Of a stretch of 64,000 nt of DNA, positions 1 through 9,058 are shown piece after piece. Source of the stretch: PCC-7336 sp039817825. GTDB taxonomy: Bacteria; Cyanobacteriota; Cyanobacteriia; Thermostichales; PCC-7336. The position numbers and the translations under genes were made by a program. The notes under the pieces are model-generated. The model saw nothing but the letters and a program-made list of their open reading frames with translations. It searched no databases and was not told the DNA's origin. The stretch is from NCBI GenBank assembly GCA_039817825.1, contig JBCBVA010000005.1:1-64000 (forward strand), read 5' to 3'. The first letter of the stretch is position 1. Every line of letters starts with the position of its first letter.

Positions 1-139
1 TTGCCGAAGAGCCCTGCGAGCAACTGCGGGACGGGACGGCGGTCATCTACATTGCCAGGAGTCAGCCTCACATTGAGCAACTCGCCTTTGTCGTTGACCG
101 CCGTCCCGTCCCGCAGTTGCTCGCAGGGCTCTTCGGCAA
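1..139. repeat. Perfect 44-bp inverted repeat at window edge
   Basis: Bases 1-44 are the exact reverse complement of bases 96-139, with a 51-base spacer. The right arm lies in the transposase reading frame and encodes the stretch that starts DRRPVPQ. The left arm is the same sequence flipped, so it breaks the expected protein. A perfect long palindrome at the very start of the sequence may be a fold-back inversion or an assembly artefact at a contig end. It is too long and too perfect to be an ordinary terminator. The arms could extend left of the window, which cannot be seen. Confidence 0.9.
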
Positions 140-458
140 TGTGTATGGGGATAAGGGCTATGTCTCGCTGACGCTGACGGAAACACTGATGAAGACCTTA
201 GGTGTTCGTCTGCTAACTCGTATCAAGCGGCGGATGAAGAATCGGCTGATGGAGATGAGCGACAAACTGCTCTGACGCAAGCGCGGCATCATCGAGTCCG
301 TTAATGACCAGCTCAAGAACATCTCCCAGATTGAGCATTCTCGTCATCGCAGTCCCATCAATTTCATGGTCAATTTGTTAGGCGGATTGATTGCATATTG
401 CCATCAGCCCCAAAAGCCCTCCCTACATCTTCAGTCCATTTCTGAATTACACCCTTAA
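1..458 (+). pseudogene. IS982-family transposase remnant, 5' truncated with in-frame stop
   Basis: The frame whose codons start at position 3 reads through DRRPVPQLLAGLFG, then VYGDKGYVS, a stop, and on to DQLKNISQIEHSRHRSP and a final TAA at 456-458. These are hallmarks of the C-terminal half of IS982-type DDE transposases (the GDKGY block and the DQLKN..QIEHSRHRS block). A TGA interrupts the frame at about 272-274, where the family normally has Arg, so a C-to-T change of CGA would explain it. The N-terminal half lies outside the window or is disrupted by the inverted repeat. The element is therefore dead. The bases just after the stop (about 459-475) may be the terminal inverted repeat, but the other end is not available for comparison. 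Confidence 0.85.
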
Positions 459-655
459 CCCGAACTCACGCGAACATACACCACTGGACATCTAAAATCT
501 TTAAATTTATGCGACCCCTCAGGCAGCATCGCAAAATCTCGACATGGGGTCGCTTTTCCCTGATTCAAAAATTAAGTTGACACATTAGAACTACAATTTC
601 TCGTGAATCCTAGATCGCTCTGCTGATGATGTTGTGCGATATCAGAAACGGTGCT

Positions 656-1543
656 CTACGGCAATAGATACCTGCGAATCCAATCGTCTTCGGTGACCTC
701 GATCTCGAGGTTTTGAGCTTCACCCGAGGGCGATCGCACTTCAACCCCAAAGGTCTGGCGATCGTCTAGAGGTGCTTCCACAATGAAATTTCCCGCCACA
801 TCGGTCTCCACCACTTCGTCGTTGACATATACCAAATTAATCGGGAAGACCTTAGCCTCCATCCGAGCTGTCGGAACAGGAGCGTCAGCGACAAGCTCGG
901 CGTTCAAAATCCCCAACTCTACATCCGCTCCGCTGAGGGAATCTGGCTCGGTGGGCTCTTCGCCAGGAATGACGATCGAGTAAGTCCCATCATCAACATT
1001 GACGGAAATACCTTCCGCTTCGGTCACCACCGCCCCTTCAAACGTTGCCACTGCCGTTCGTCCCATCGGAGTAATTCCTACTCCAAAATCCGTGCCTCGC
1101 ACCCCAGCAATACCGGCAGGAGACTGAATGGTGAGTGTCGAGGAGGGTCGATTCAAACGACGAATTTGAAAACGCGCCGTTCCTTCCGGCACATCAATTT
1201 CTGTGATTTTCCCTCCCTCGGCATCGGTTGTTAGCGTGAGAATTTCTAGCCGACTTTCTTCGAACACCCTGACACTGCCAATCCCATCATCAAACGACAG
1301 ATTAGCTTCGGAATTCTCTCCTGTCCGAATTCCGTCACCTTGCCATAGAAGCAGATCTCCAAGGCGAGCTGTATGCCAATTTGTACCGCCATGTCTGGCA
1401 GATGCTTCACCGTCTAACTCACGTACTTCTAGCCAACGGGTGGGTCTGGAACTGGGCAGGTTTAGAATCTCTTGTGCAGATGCAGGGGCAACGACTGAAG
1501 AAGCAGCCAAAATCAACATGAATGTCAGGGGACAAGCGGACAT
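656..1543 (-). CDS. FecR-domain secreted protein
   Basis: The protein has a signal peptide (hydrophobic core followed by APASAQ, a plausible signal peptidase I site) and then a FecR-like beta-sandwich. The match is seen in the run WHTARLGDLLLWQGDGIRTG, typical of the FecR N-terminal fold, and in the later FQIRRLNRPSSTLTIQSPAG and GVRGTDFGV segments. The latter are the conserved 'tpaG.agvRGT.f.v' core of cyanobacterial FecR proteins. It lacks the anti-sigma transmembrane helix of classical FecR, so it is more likely a periplasmic or surface beta-rich protein than a sigma-factor regulator. The C-terminal 60 residues look like a separate beta domain. The start was placed at the second Met (295 residues) because it begins the signal peptide directly; a Met seven codons upstream is also possible. 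No operon partner; the next gene is divergent. Confidence 0.75.
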   Translation of the reverse strand: MSACPLTFMLILAASSVVAPASAQEILNLPSSRPTRWLEVRELDGEASARHGGTNWHTARLGDLLLWQGDGIRTGENSEANLSFDDGIGSVRVFEESRLEILTLTTDAEGGKITEIDVPEGTARFQIRRLNRPSSTLTIQSPAGIAGVRGTDFGVGITPMGRTAVATFEGAVVTEAEGISVNVDDGTYSIVIPGEEPTEPDSLSGADVELGILNAELVADAPVPTARMEAKVFPINLVYVNDEVVETDVAGNFIVEAPLDDRQTFGVEVRSPSGEAQNLEIEVTEDDWIRRYLLP

Positions 1544-1564
1544 CGTCCGCCAATCTAGCGTCAC

Positions 1565-1965
1565 AATTTTCTGTCCTTCAAAAGAAATGGCCTGGCGCCA
1601 GTTTATCCGCTGTTCAGTTTCGAGGGGGACAATCCTCCTGCTCTAACAAACGAACCTGGCCCTCCTCAATAGGAGGGGAGACAAAGAGCCAACATGTTAT
1701 GGCAATCCGCTCTAAGGTCTGGAGTCTGTAGACAGCTCAAAGCCTTAATTTGCAAGGAGAGATGATTAGAAAACTCTCCGTAGCAGACTGCCGATCGCGA
1801 TAGGAAGAGAGCATTGGCAGCAGGCTGTTGCTACGATGCCTAACTGCCCCTCCCCGTCGATCGCACCTCCCTCCAAACCGACACCCACCATCACTGGAGG
1901 TCGATCCCCCCCTCCACACCTGCTGCCACATTCACCCAACTAGCGATATGGGGACTGACTGAACC
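1565..1965. other. Divergent intergenic region with repeat and small hairpin
   Basis: This 400-bp gap separates the FecR-like gene from the metallo-hydrolase gene and should hold both promoters. It contains repeat copy A (1703-1805) and a perfect 7-bp hairpin (1660-1666 with 1671-1677, loop CAAT). No credible reading frame was seen. Confidence 0.6.
1703..1805 (+). repeat. Dispersed structured repeat, copy A
   Basis: About 80% identical by eye to copy B at 9947-10050 in the same orientation, and to the reverse complements of copy C (29449-29541) and copy D (23421-23516). Shared landmarks are AATCCGCT, GGTCTGGAGT followed by AGAC, a CTCAAA..CTT block, ACTCTCC or ACGCTCC, and a terminal GATCGCGA. 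It is intergenic and non-coding. Confidence 0.8.
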
Positions 1966-3750
1966 TTGAGCGATCGCCCATCTTCCACCGATACATCTCT
2001 AACCAATACATCCCCACCTGAAGGCGCTCACTTCCGGCTCCTACCGCTCTTAACCGGTCAAGAGGGATATAGCTACTGGCTGGAGGTCGCGCAGCACGCC
2101 ATTTTGCTGGATGTGGGGGGGGACTGGGATGCTCTGTCAGCTCGCCTGCCCCGCACCCCCGACGCCGTCATTCTCAGCCACGCCCATGCCGACGTAGCGG
2201 GAGGCTTATCGGGATTGATGCATTGCTTTCCTAACTGTCCGATTTACGCCACCATGGCCACATTTGAGGGGCTCGGTATTGGCATGGGGGATAGGGCCAA
2301 TCGACAAGCATTGGCATTTCGACAACCAGTATCTCTGAGGGACGATCTCTTCCTGACACTGGAACCAGCCGGCCATCTACCGGGCGCAGCCGTCACAATT
2401 CTGACGGTTGCCAACAACCGGGCCACCCCTCTGTCAGAGAGCGACGCAAACACCGTTCCCTCTATAGCCACCCTGAGTAGCGGGCGTACGTGCATCGTCA
2501 CTGGCGATTGTGCGCTGACAGCCAGTCGCTTCCAACCCGGCCTACCATTGGCCCAATTGCGCCAGTGGAATCCAGAAGTATTGGTCGTTGGCGGAGCATT
2601 AGGTGCGCAGAAGCTGCCGGCTCGCAAGGGGGCAGAGTCAAGCTTCATGCAGACGGTACAAGCAGCAATTGCGGCCCAACGAACCGTCCTGCTACCGGTG
2701 CCGGAAACCGGCATTGCCCAAGAACTGCTGTTCGCAATCGCCTCCAACAGCCGCTTTCGCCAAGGGTCATCCAGGTTACGCCTGTGGCTGGATGATGCGA
2801 TCTCGGCTGGCTGCGATCGCTACCGGGACATCCTGCCCCATCTCCCCAAGTCCATCCGCAATTACGCTCGCGATCGCTCGCTCTTTATTCAAGATGGCAA
2901 GCGCCTCAGCATTGCACCGCTGCCCGTAGTCGATGCAGATCGCCAGGCAGTTCTGCAGTCTCCCGGCATCGTGCTGTGCCATGCGGCTGCCTCGGCAGAA
3001 GAGTGGGACGCCATATGGAGACATTTGATTCCCGATCGTACGCTGTATCTGCGGCTACCGGAGGTAGAACTGGAGGTTCCCATCGGGCAATGGCCATCCG
3101 ATCTGGTTGCCGGAATTCAGGTGAGTGACGAAAGCTGGCACAGCCTCAGCGATCTCAACAGCCTCAAACAAATCGTGCATACTCTGAAGCCCCAATACCT
3201 CGTGTTCACCCACGGGAGGGAGAAGCGGCTGCAAGAACTGGCCCAGCTGCCGGAATTTCGCGATCGCTATCTGACGTATGCTCCTCAGTCTGGAGACGAG
3301 ATGTCGCTGAATTTAGCGGCGATCGAGGCCAGCGATCCGGTAGACACCAGCGCCACCGAACTGCCGATCTACGAGGGGGAGGCGGACGAAACCATCTGCA
3401 TTCACACTGGAAAAATCGAAGGGGTTGAAGTGCGGTTGCCGCCAGAAGTGATGGACGATGCCCGCTGGGATACGCTATCGGAAACCGGTCTGGTGACAGC
3501 CCGCTGGGAGAATGATTGCCTGGTCATTCGTGGGGTATCCAGTCGGACGCTACAGCAAGAGTCGTTTAGTTTCGGAGCCGACAAACAGCACGAGCGCGGG
3601 GCGGGTGACTGTTCGGGATGCGCGTACTACGCTCGGGTCAGTTCCGCGCCCAATGCCAAACCTCAGTGCACGCAACCTAGCTCCCCGCTGTACGGAGTCA
3701 CGGTCAGCCCGCAGGGTTCCTGTCCAGATTTCAAGCCTGTAGGACAGTAA
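1966..3750 (+). CDS. Beta-CASP-like metallo-beta-lactamase-fold hydrolase
   Basis: This 594-residue protein resembles the MBL/beta-CASP nuclease family (YSH1/CPSF-73-like). Visible parts are the metal motif SHAHADVAGG (His72, His74, Asp76), EPAGHLPGA with His137, a VTGD segment with Asp181, and a late LVFTHG motif. The canonical motif is HxHxDH, and here the final His is Val77, so one zinc site may be altered. A C-terminal extension has four cysteines (549, 552, 568, 586) in a C-x2-C-x15-C-x17-C pattern that could bind zinc or an iron-sulfur cluster. RNA or DNA processing is the family role; the substrate is unknown. The chosen start is TTG, with no ATG nearby in frame and only a weak ribosome-binding site. 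The downstream gene is convergent. Confidence 0.75.
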   Translation: MSDRPSSTDTSLTNTSPPEGAHFRLLPLLTGQEGYSYWLEVAQHAILLDVGGDWDALSARLPRTPDAVILSHAHADVAGGLSGLMHCFPNCPIYATMATFEGLGIGMGDRANRQALAFRQPVSLRDDLFLTLEPAGHLPGAAVTILTVANNRATPLSESDANTVPSIATLSSGRTCIVTGDCALTASRFQPGLPLAQLRQWNPEVLVVGGALGAQKLPARKGAESSFMQTVQAAIAAQRTVLLPVPETGIAQELLFAIASNSRFRQGSSRLRLWLDDAISAGCDRYRDILPHLPKSIRNYARDRSLFIQDGKRLSIAPLPVVDADRQAVLQSPGIVLCHAAASAEEWDAIWRHLIPDRTLYLRLPEVELEVPIGQWPSDLVAGIQVSDESWHSLSDLNSLKQIVHTLKPQYLVFTHGREKRLQELAQLPEFRDRYLTYAPQSGDEMSLNLAAIEASDPVDTSATELPIYEGEADETICIHTGKIEGVEVRLPPEVMDDARWDTLSETGLVTARWENDCLVIRGVSSRTLQQESFSFGADKQHERGAGDCSGCAYYARVSSAPNAKPQCTQPSSPLYGVTVSPQGSCPDFKPVGQ

Positions 3751-3791
3751 CCAGACCCACACACAAGCAAACACACACAACAAGAAACGAC

Positions 3792-4799
3792 TTACAAGAA
3801 CCAGCCGTAGCTGTGCAGTCCAATCCCCAACAAATTAACGCCGAGGTAGCAGACCCAAACCACTACAAACCCAGCTCCAGCTAAAATCGCGGGTCGTCGC
3901 CCTTGCCAGCCTTTCGTAATCCGAGTGTGCAAGTAAGCGGCAAACACCAACCAGGTAATCAGAGCCCACGTTTCTTTCGGGTCCCAACTCCAGTAGGTTC
4001 CCCATGCTTCGTTCGCCCACACAGCTCCGGCAATGATGCCGATCGTCAGCAGGGGAAAGCCCAGACCAATAAGACGGTAACTAACATTGTCAAGGGTGTC
4101 CGCCAAACTCAGTCGTTGAGGGGTTAAGGCGACAGCAGATACCGCCTTAGGGTGTTCCAAAACAGCGACATCCCCGCTCATGGCGACAGTACCAGCAGCA
4201 ATCGTTCCACCCACCTCTTCAGTGGTCTCTACCTGGCGCAAATCGCGCCGATCGCGATAGCTGCCAATGCCGTATGAGCTACCTTTCAGTTCGATATCGT
4301 GGCCGCGGGTCACCACTAGAAAAGCGATCGCCAGCACCGATCCCACCATCAGTGTGGAATAGCTGAACATCATCACCGACACGTGCATCATCAGCCAGTT
4401 GGACTGCAACGCAGGTACGAGGGGGGCCGAGACTCGCATATCGCTGGGTAGCTTGAAGGCAGCAAAGGCCACAATACCCATCGCAACAGGGGCAGTGAAT
4501 ACCCCCACTAAACGGCTACGACCGATCCACTCGGCGATTAAGTGCATCACCGTCACCCCCCACGCCATGAAAAAGAGCGACTCGTACAAATTACTAATCG
4601 GAAAGTAACCGGCATCCATCCAGCGCGCCCCTAACATGACGGCGATCGCCAAATTACCAATCGCCATCGCCGCCGTCCCTAGCTCGGGCAGGGCAGGAAT
4701 GCGGGGAAACGCGGCCGATACCCAGTACAACAACATGGCCGCAAACAGGATGGCGAATGCCACGTTGTCGAGTAAAGCCTGAAGGGAAGCGAGATCCAT
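3792..4799 (-). CDS. ccsA: Cytochrome c biogenesis protein CcsA (System II heme handling)
   Basis: CcsA (chloroplast Ycf5) works with Ccs1/CcsB to carry heme across the thylakoid membrane and attach it to apocytochromes such as cytochrome f and c6. The protein is strongly hydrophobic with about eight membrane segments. Near the C-terminus it has the tryptophan-rich heme-handling WWD-type domain, WGTYWSWDPKETWALITW. Between helices lies a roughly 70-residue hydrophilic insert, as in other cyanobacterial CcsA proteins. Some databases call this family CcsB. The start is set at the Met of MDLASLQ, which matches the family N-terminus; an upstream Met adds eight residues. No ccs1 partner lies next to it. 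Confidence 0.93.
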   Translation of the reverse strand: MDLASLQALLDNVAFAILFAAMLLYWVSAAFPRIPALPELGTAAMAIGNLAIAVMLGARWMDAGYFPISNLYESLFFMAWGVTVMHLIAEWIGRSRLVGVFTAPVAMGIVAFAAFKLPSDMRVSAPLVPALQSNWLMMHVSVMMFSYSTLMVGSVLAIAFLVVTRGHDIELKGSSYGIGSYRDRRDLRQVETTEEVGGTIAAGTVAMSGDVAVLEHPKAVSAVALTPQRLSLADTLDNVSYRLIGLGFPLLTIGIIAGAVWANEAWGTYWSWDPKETWALITWLVFAAYLHTRITKGWQGRRPAILAGAGFVVVWVCYLGVNLLGIGLHSYGWFL

Positions 4800-5012
4800 G
4801 AACAATGAGTCCGAAATGTGCAATAGCTGTTGCGGTAGCGAGAGGTTGCCAGTCGCGAGACTGTTGCTGAGCAGTCGAGGAAGTCAAAGAGTCCTCCATT
4901 AGTGTAGGTCAATCCATTCAGAAGGCGGAAATCCTTCAAATCGCCAGCAAGAGACCGTACCGACAGGAGAACGCGTCCCTTACGATTGGGATAACTCCTG
5001 TTTCACATTTGC

Positions 5013-6896
5013 ATGACTGCTACTTCAGCCCAGACCAAGCGCCAGCCCCATTATCGTCGGTCTCAATACAGCGACTGGGGCCTACTCATGAAGCTGTGGC
5101 CTTATGCCAAGCGCCATTGGAAGCTACTGGGAATGGCGATCGCCTTTTTGCCACCGCTAGCCATATCCCAAGCCATTCAGCCCATTATTTTGCAGCGGGC
5201 GATCGATGGCCCCATCCAGTCAGGGCAGCTCGATCGATTGTGGATATTTGTCGCACTCCTGCTGCTGACGGGTCTGATTCGGTTCCTGTTCCAAGCACTG
5301 GAGGGCTTTATCAGCCAGAAATTCGGTCAGCAGCTCACTAACGATGTCCGCGATGACTTGTTCGAACACGTCACCAGCTTGGCGTCTGCATTTTTCGACC
5401 GCACCCCCGTCGGCAAACTCATCACCCGCATCACCAGCGACGTAGAGGCCCTGGGAGATGTATTTTCCACCGGAGCGGTAGGGGTGGTCAGCGACCTGGT
5501 CACACTGGTGGCGATCGCCGCCATGATGATCTGGCAACGCTGGAATTTGGCCCTGTTCCTGATCGGCTTGATCTTGCCCATGGCTACGCTCGTGCTCTGG
5601 CTACAACAGCTCTACCGCAACGCCAACTTCCGCGTCCGCGAAGAGCTATCCTCCCTCAACTCCCTTCTACAAGAAAATATCTTGGGAGTGAGTGTGGTGC
5701 AGATGTTCCGTCGGGAGGCATTCAACAGCGACGTTTACCTAGACAACAACCGTCGCTACATCCGCGAAGTGGACAAGACAATTCTGTACGACTCCACCTT
5801 GTCGTCCGTGCTGGAGTGGGTGACCTGGATTGGCGTGGCTGGAGTGCTGTGGCTAGGGGGCAGTGAAATTGTGCAGACCGTCGCAACCCAAGGGGAAACC
5901 TGGGTTGCTCAAAGCGTACCGTTCATCCCCGAGGCCATGCGCCAGCGGGCAGCAGAACCCCTCACCTTCGGGAATCTGTACGCATTCATTCTGTTTTCGT
6001 CCCAGTTCTTCAATCCCCTCAGACAGTTGGCGGAAAAGTTTACGTCGCTGCAGTCGGGATTTACGGCTGTAGAGCGCATCACCAGCATGTTGGAACTGCC
6101 AATTGACGTTGCCGACCCGGCTCAGCCCGTCGCCCTCGCCGAGCCAGTACGGGGAGCAGTTACCTTCAAAACCGTGTCGTTCGGATACAAGCCGGATGAG
6201 CCAGTGCTGACAGACCTCGATTTCACAATTCAACCGGGGGAAAAAGTAGCCCTGGTGGGGCCGACCGGTGCGGGAAAAAGCTCCATCATTCGTTTGTTAG
6301 CCCGCCTGTACGATGTCAGCAGCGGTCAAATCCTGATTGACGGCGTGGATATTCGCGAGCTCGCTCAAGCAGACTTGCGACGGCACTTGGGGGTGATTCT
6401 GCAAGATAGCTTCCTCTTCTCAGGCAATATTCGCGACAACATCACGCTGGGAGAAACCTACTCAGAGGAACACATTCGTCAGGCAACGCGGCTGATGAAT
6501 GTGGAGCCGTTCATTCTAGATCTGCCGCAGGGGTACGACACGGAAGTCCGAGAGCGGGGCAATAACCTATCCTCCGGCCAAAAACAGTTGCTGGCATTCG
6601 CGCGGGCGATGGTGCGCGATCCAAAAATTTTGGTGCTAGATGAAGCCACAGCCAGTTTGGATGTGGCAACAGAGTCGTTGATTCAGGACGCATTAGAGAC
6701 GTTGTTACGCGATCGCACCGCAATTATCATTGCCCACCGCCTCGCCACCATCCGCAACGTCGATCGCATTCTGGTGCTGCAGCGAGGACAGCTCAAAGAA
6801 CAGGGCACCCACGAGGAACTGTTGGCCCTGAATGGCATCTACGCGAATTTGTATAACCTGCAGACTATTCAGCAGCAATCCGCCGGCAGTAATTGA
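5013..6896 (+). CDS. ABC exporter, fused permease and ATPase (MsbA/MDR type)
   Basis: This 627-residue half-transporter has a type I exporter membrane domain (about residues 35-330, six helices) followed by the nucleotide-binding domain. It shows Walker A GPTGAGKSS (416-424), the Q-loop in GVILQDSFLFSG, signature LSSGQKQ, Walker B ILVLDEATASLD and the H-loop in IIAHRLATI. It would act as a homodimer in the inner membrane, exporting a lipid, glycan precursor or drug. The family does not reveal the substrate. It is divergent from ccsA and has no transport partner nearby, so a self-contained homodimer is the simplest reading. Confidence 0.92.
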   Translation: MTATSAQTKRQPHYRRSQYSDWGLLMKLWPYAKRHWKLLGMAIAFLPPLAISQAIQPIILQRAIDGPIQSGQLDRLWIFVALLLLTGLIRFLFQALEGFISQKFGQQLTNDVRDDLFEHVTSLASAFFDRTPVGKLITRITSDVEALGDVFSTGAVGVVSDLVTLVAIAAMMIWQRWNLALFLIGLILPMATLVLWLQQLYRNANFRVREELSSLNSLLQENILGVSVVQMFRREAFNSDVYLDNNRRYIREVDKTILYDSTLSSVLEWVTWIGVAGVLWLGGSEIVQTVATQGETWVAQSVPFIPEAMRQRAAEPLTFGNLYAFILFSSQFFNPLRQLAEKFTSLQSGFTAVERITSMLELPIDVADPAQPVALAEPVRGAVTFKTVSFGYKPDEPVLTDLDFTIQPGEKVALVGPTGAGKSSIIRLLARLYDVSSGQILIDGVDIRELAQADLRRHLGVILQDSFLFSGNIRDNITLGETYSEEHIRQATRLMNVEPFILDLPQGYDTEVRERGNNLSSGQKQLLAFARAMVRDPKILVLDEATASLDVATESLIQDALETLLRDRTAIIIAHRLATIRNVDRILVLQRGQLKEQGTHEELLALNGIYANLYNLQTIQQQSAGSN

Positions 6897-7228
6897 ACGG
6901 ACAATCGAACAGGCAGCATCGTCTAGCGGGGTTGATGTGGGGATGTCAAAATCGGTTGCAGATTGCAGGAGTTTACAGTCACGAGAGCTGGCTATTCCGG
7001 AGATTGTTTATCACATAACCACAGGAGCTGGCTGCTGAGGCGAGCCCCCCACTGGAGATGGAACTGAATGATGTCGGTTGTGTCGCGGAATGCAGTCCAG
7101 CATTGCTTGCACACCTCATACCCATACGAATAATTACCCGATCGCAAGGGTATAAATGCTGACTTTTAGCGAGAGATATCTAATTTTTGTAGTTCTGCAT
7201 ACTATTATGAAGCTAGATTGACGATCGG
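6897..7228 (+). other. Intergenic region, no gene seen
   Basis: This 332-bp gap lies between two same-strand genes. It becomes AT-rich in the last 80 bases, where the promoter of the AarF-type kinase gene probably lies. No reading frame, strong hairpin or repeat copy was recognised. Confidence 0.5.
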
Positions 7229-8956
7229 ATGGATCGCGTGACAATTTCCGAACCTGCGTCTCCTGGGAGCGCGCTGTTTCAGCACTACGACGTTCAAGAG
7301 ATTTCTCGATACTATCGGTGGAGATTTCTGCGAGTTTTCGCGCGAGCGCTGTCTGTATCCCTACGCCTACTAGCGTTTTACACCGGTTTACAGTTCGATC
7401 GCTTGTTTAACCGCACCGGCCCAAAACAGGTTCAACGACGCTCTATTCAACTGCGGGATCTGCTCACCGACTTAGGTCCAACCTTCATTAAGGTCGGCCA
7501 GGCACTCTCTACCCGTGCCGATCTGGTACGCGCAGACTACCTCGAAGAGCTTACCAAGCTCCAGGATCAGCTCCCCACTTTCCCTAACCGAATTGCCTTC
7601 GCCATCATCGAGCGAGAGCTAGGGGACGTAGTGGACGAAATTTATGCCTCGATGGAGACCCGTCCGGTAGCAGCGGCCAGCTTGGGACAGGTCTACAAAG
7701 CCCGTCTCAAATCTGGTGAAATGGTAGCAGTCAAGGTGCAGCGGCCCAATTTACGCAAGAAACTCACCCTCGATCTCTATATCATCCGCTGGATGTCGAC
7801 GTGGGTTTACCGCTGGCTGCCGCTCAATTTGGGGCAATCGCTCACTGAAGCAGTGGACGAGTTTGGCATCAAGCTGTTTGAAGAAATCGACTATATCAAC
7901 GAAGGGCAGAACTGCGAGCGATTCGCTGGCTATTTCCAGGACGATCCGGAAGTCTACGTCCCCAGCATCCACTGGCAATACACCTCCCGTCGGGTGCTGA
8001 CCCTGGAATGGATTGACGGCATTAAGCTGACCGATACTCAAGCTATCCAGTCTGCTGGACTAGAAATTCAGAAACTGATTCGCATCGGGGTCGAATCCTC
8101 CCTTAAACAACTGTTAGAACACGGCTTCTTTCACGCCGATCCTCATCCTGGCAACTTGTTCGCGCTGCGAGACGGTCGCTTAGCATTCATCGACTTCGGG
8201 ATGATGGATCAGCTCACCCAAGATCGCAAAGAGCGACTGGTGGATGCCCTAGTTCATATGGTCAATCAGGACTATGCCAGCCTGTTCGAAGACTTCCAGT
8301 ATCTGGAGTTTCTGACCGAGAAGGTGGAACCAGCGCCGATTGTGGATGCCATGCAATTGATGTTGGATGACATTCTGAACGAGAAGGTCAAAGACTTTAA
8401 CTTCAAGACGGCGACCGATCGCTTTGCCGGACTGGTCTACGAATACCCCTTCCGCGTTCCCCCCAACTTCGCGCTGATCATTCGCTCTCTAGTCACCCTA
8501 GAGGGCGTTGCCCTGAGCCTTTCCCCCGACTTCCGCATTATTGGTGTTGCCTATCCCTACGTTGCCCGTCGCCTGCTCACGGACGAGTCCCCCCAATTAC
8601 GACAACGGCTGTTGGAAGTACTGTTCCAAGACGGTAAGTTCCGCTGGCAGCGCTTGGAAAATCTGATCGATATTGCCCGTACGGATGGGAACGCTCTCAA
8701 TTTGACCTCAACGGCGCGTGTGGCAGTGGGCTATTTAATGTCTGATGAGGCTAGCGATTTGCGCCGCCAAATTGTGGTCGCCCTGACGGAAGACGATCGC
8801 CTCCATGTAGAAGAAATTCAGCGGCTGTGGGAACGCATTCAGCCCGAGCTAACTCCCGAGCAGCTCCTGCAGGCAGCAACGGCCAGCATTCGTGATGCCC
8901 TTCCCGAAGCCGTGGTGGCTCCCATCGACCAGCTATCACGCCTATTACCTCATTAA
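7229..8956 (+). CDS. AarF/UbiB (ABC1) atypical protein kinase family
   Basis: ABC1 kinases support isoprenoid-quinone synthesis and, in plastids and cyanobacteria, prenyl-lipid metabolism and plastoglobule-type functions. Visible signatures are the family-specific KxGQ motif in FIKVGQALSTRADL, the ATP-site lysine in MVAVKVQRP, catalytic-loop HADPHPGNL and the DFG-equivalent IDFGMMD. The length (575 residues) is normal, with a helical C-terminal extension. Cyanobacteria usually have several paralogues, so a ubiB symbol is not safe. The gene is followed about 100 bp downstream by the YtxH-like gene in the same direction. Confidence 0.9.
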   Translation: MDRVTISEPASPGSALFQHYDVQEISRYYRWRFLRVFARALSVSLRLLAFYTGLQFDRLFNRTGPKQVQRRSIQLRDLLTDLGPTFIKVGQALSTRADLVRADYLEELTKLQDQLPTFPNRIAFAIIERELGDVVDEIYASMETRPVAAASLGQVYKARLKSGEMVAVKVQRPNLRKKLTLDLYIIRWMSTWVYRWLPLNLGQSLTEAVDEFGIKLFEEIDYINEGQNCERFAGYFQDDPEVYVPSIHWQYTSRRVLTLEWIDGIKLTDTQAIQSAGLEIQKLIRIGVESSLKQLLEHGFFHADPHPGNLFALRDGRLAFIDFGMMDQLTQDRKERLVDALVHMVNQDYASLFEDFQYLEFLTEKVEPAPIVDAMQLMLDDILNEKVKDFNFKTATDRFAGLVYEYPFRVPPNFALIIRSLVTLEGVALSLSPDFRIIGVAYPYVARRLLTDESPQLRQRLLEVLFQDGKFRWQRLENLIDIARTDGNALNLTSTARVAVGYLMSDEASDLRRQIVVALTEDDRLHVEEIQRLWERIQPELTPEQLLQAATASIRDALPEAVVAPIDQLSRLLPH

Positions 8957-9058
8957 CAGCAAGCGTTGGGCTTCTGCACCTCAGGGACAACTCTCCGCTC
9001 GCGGCCCGACCTGTCGAGACTGGTAGGATAGATTGATTACTGCATTTCGGGCAAAGTA

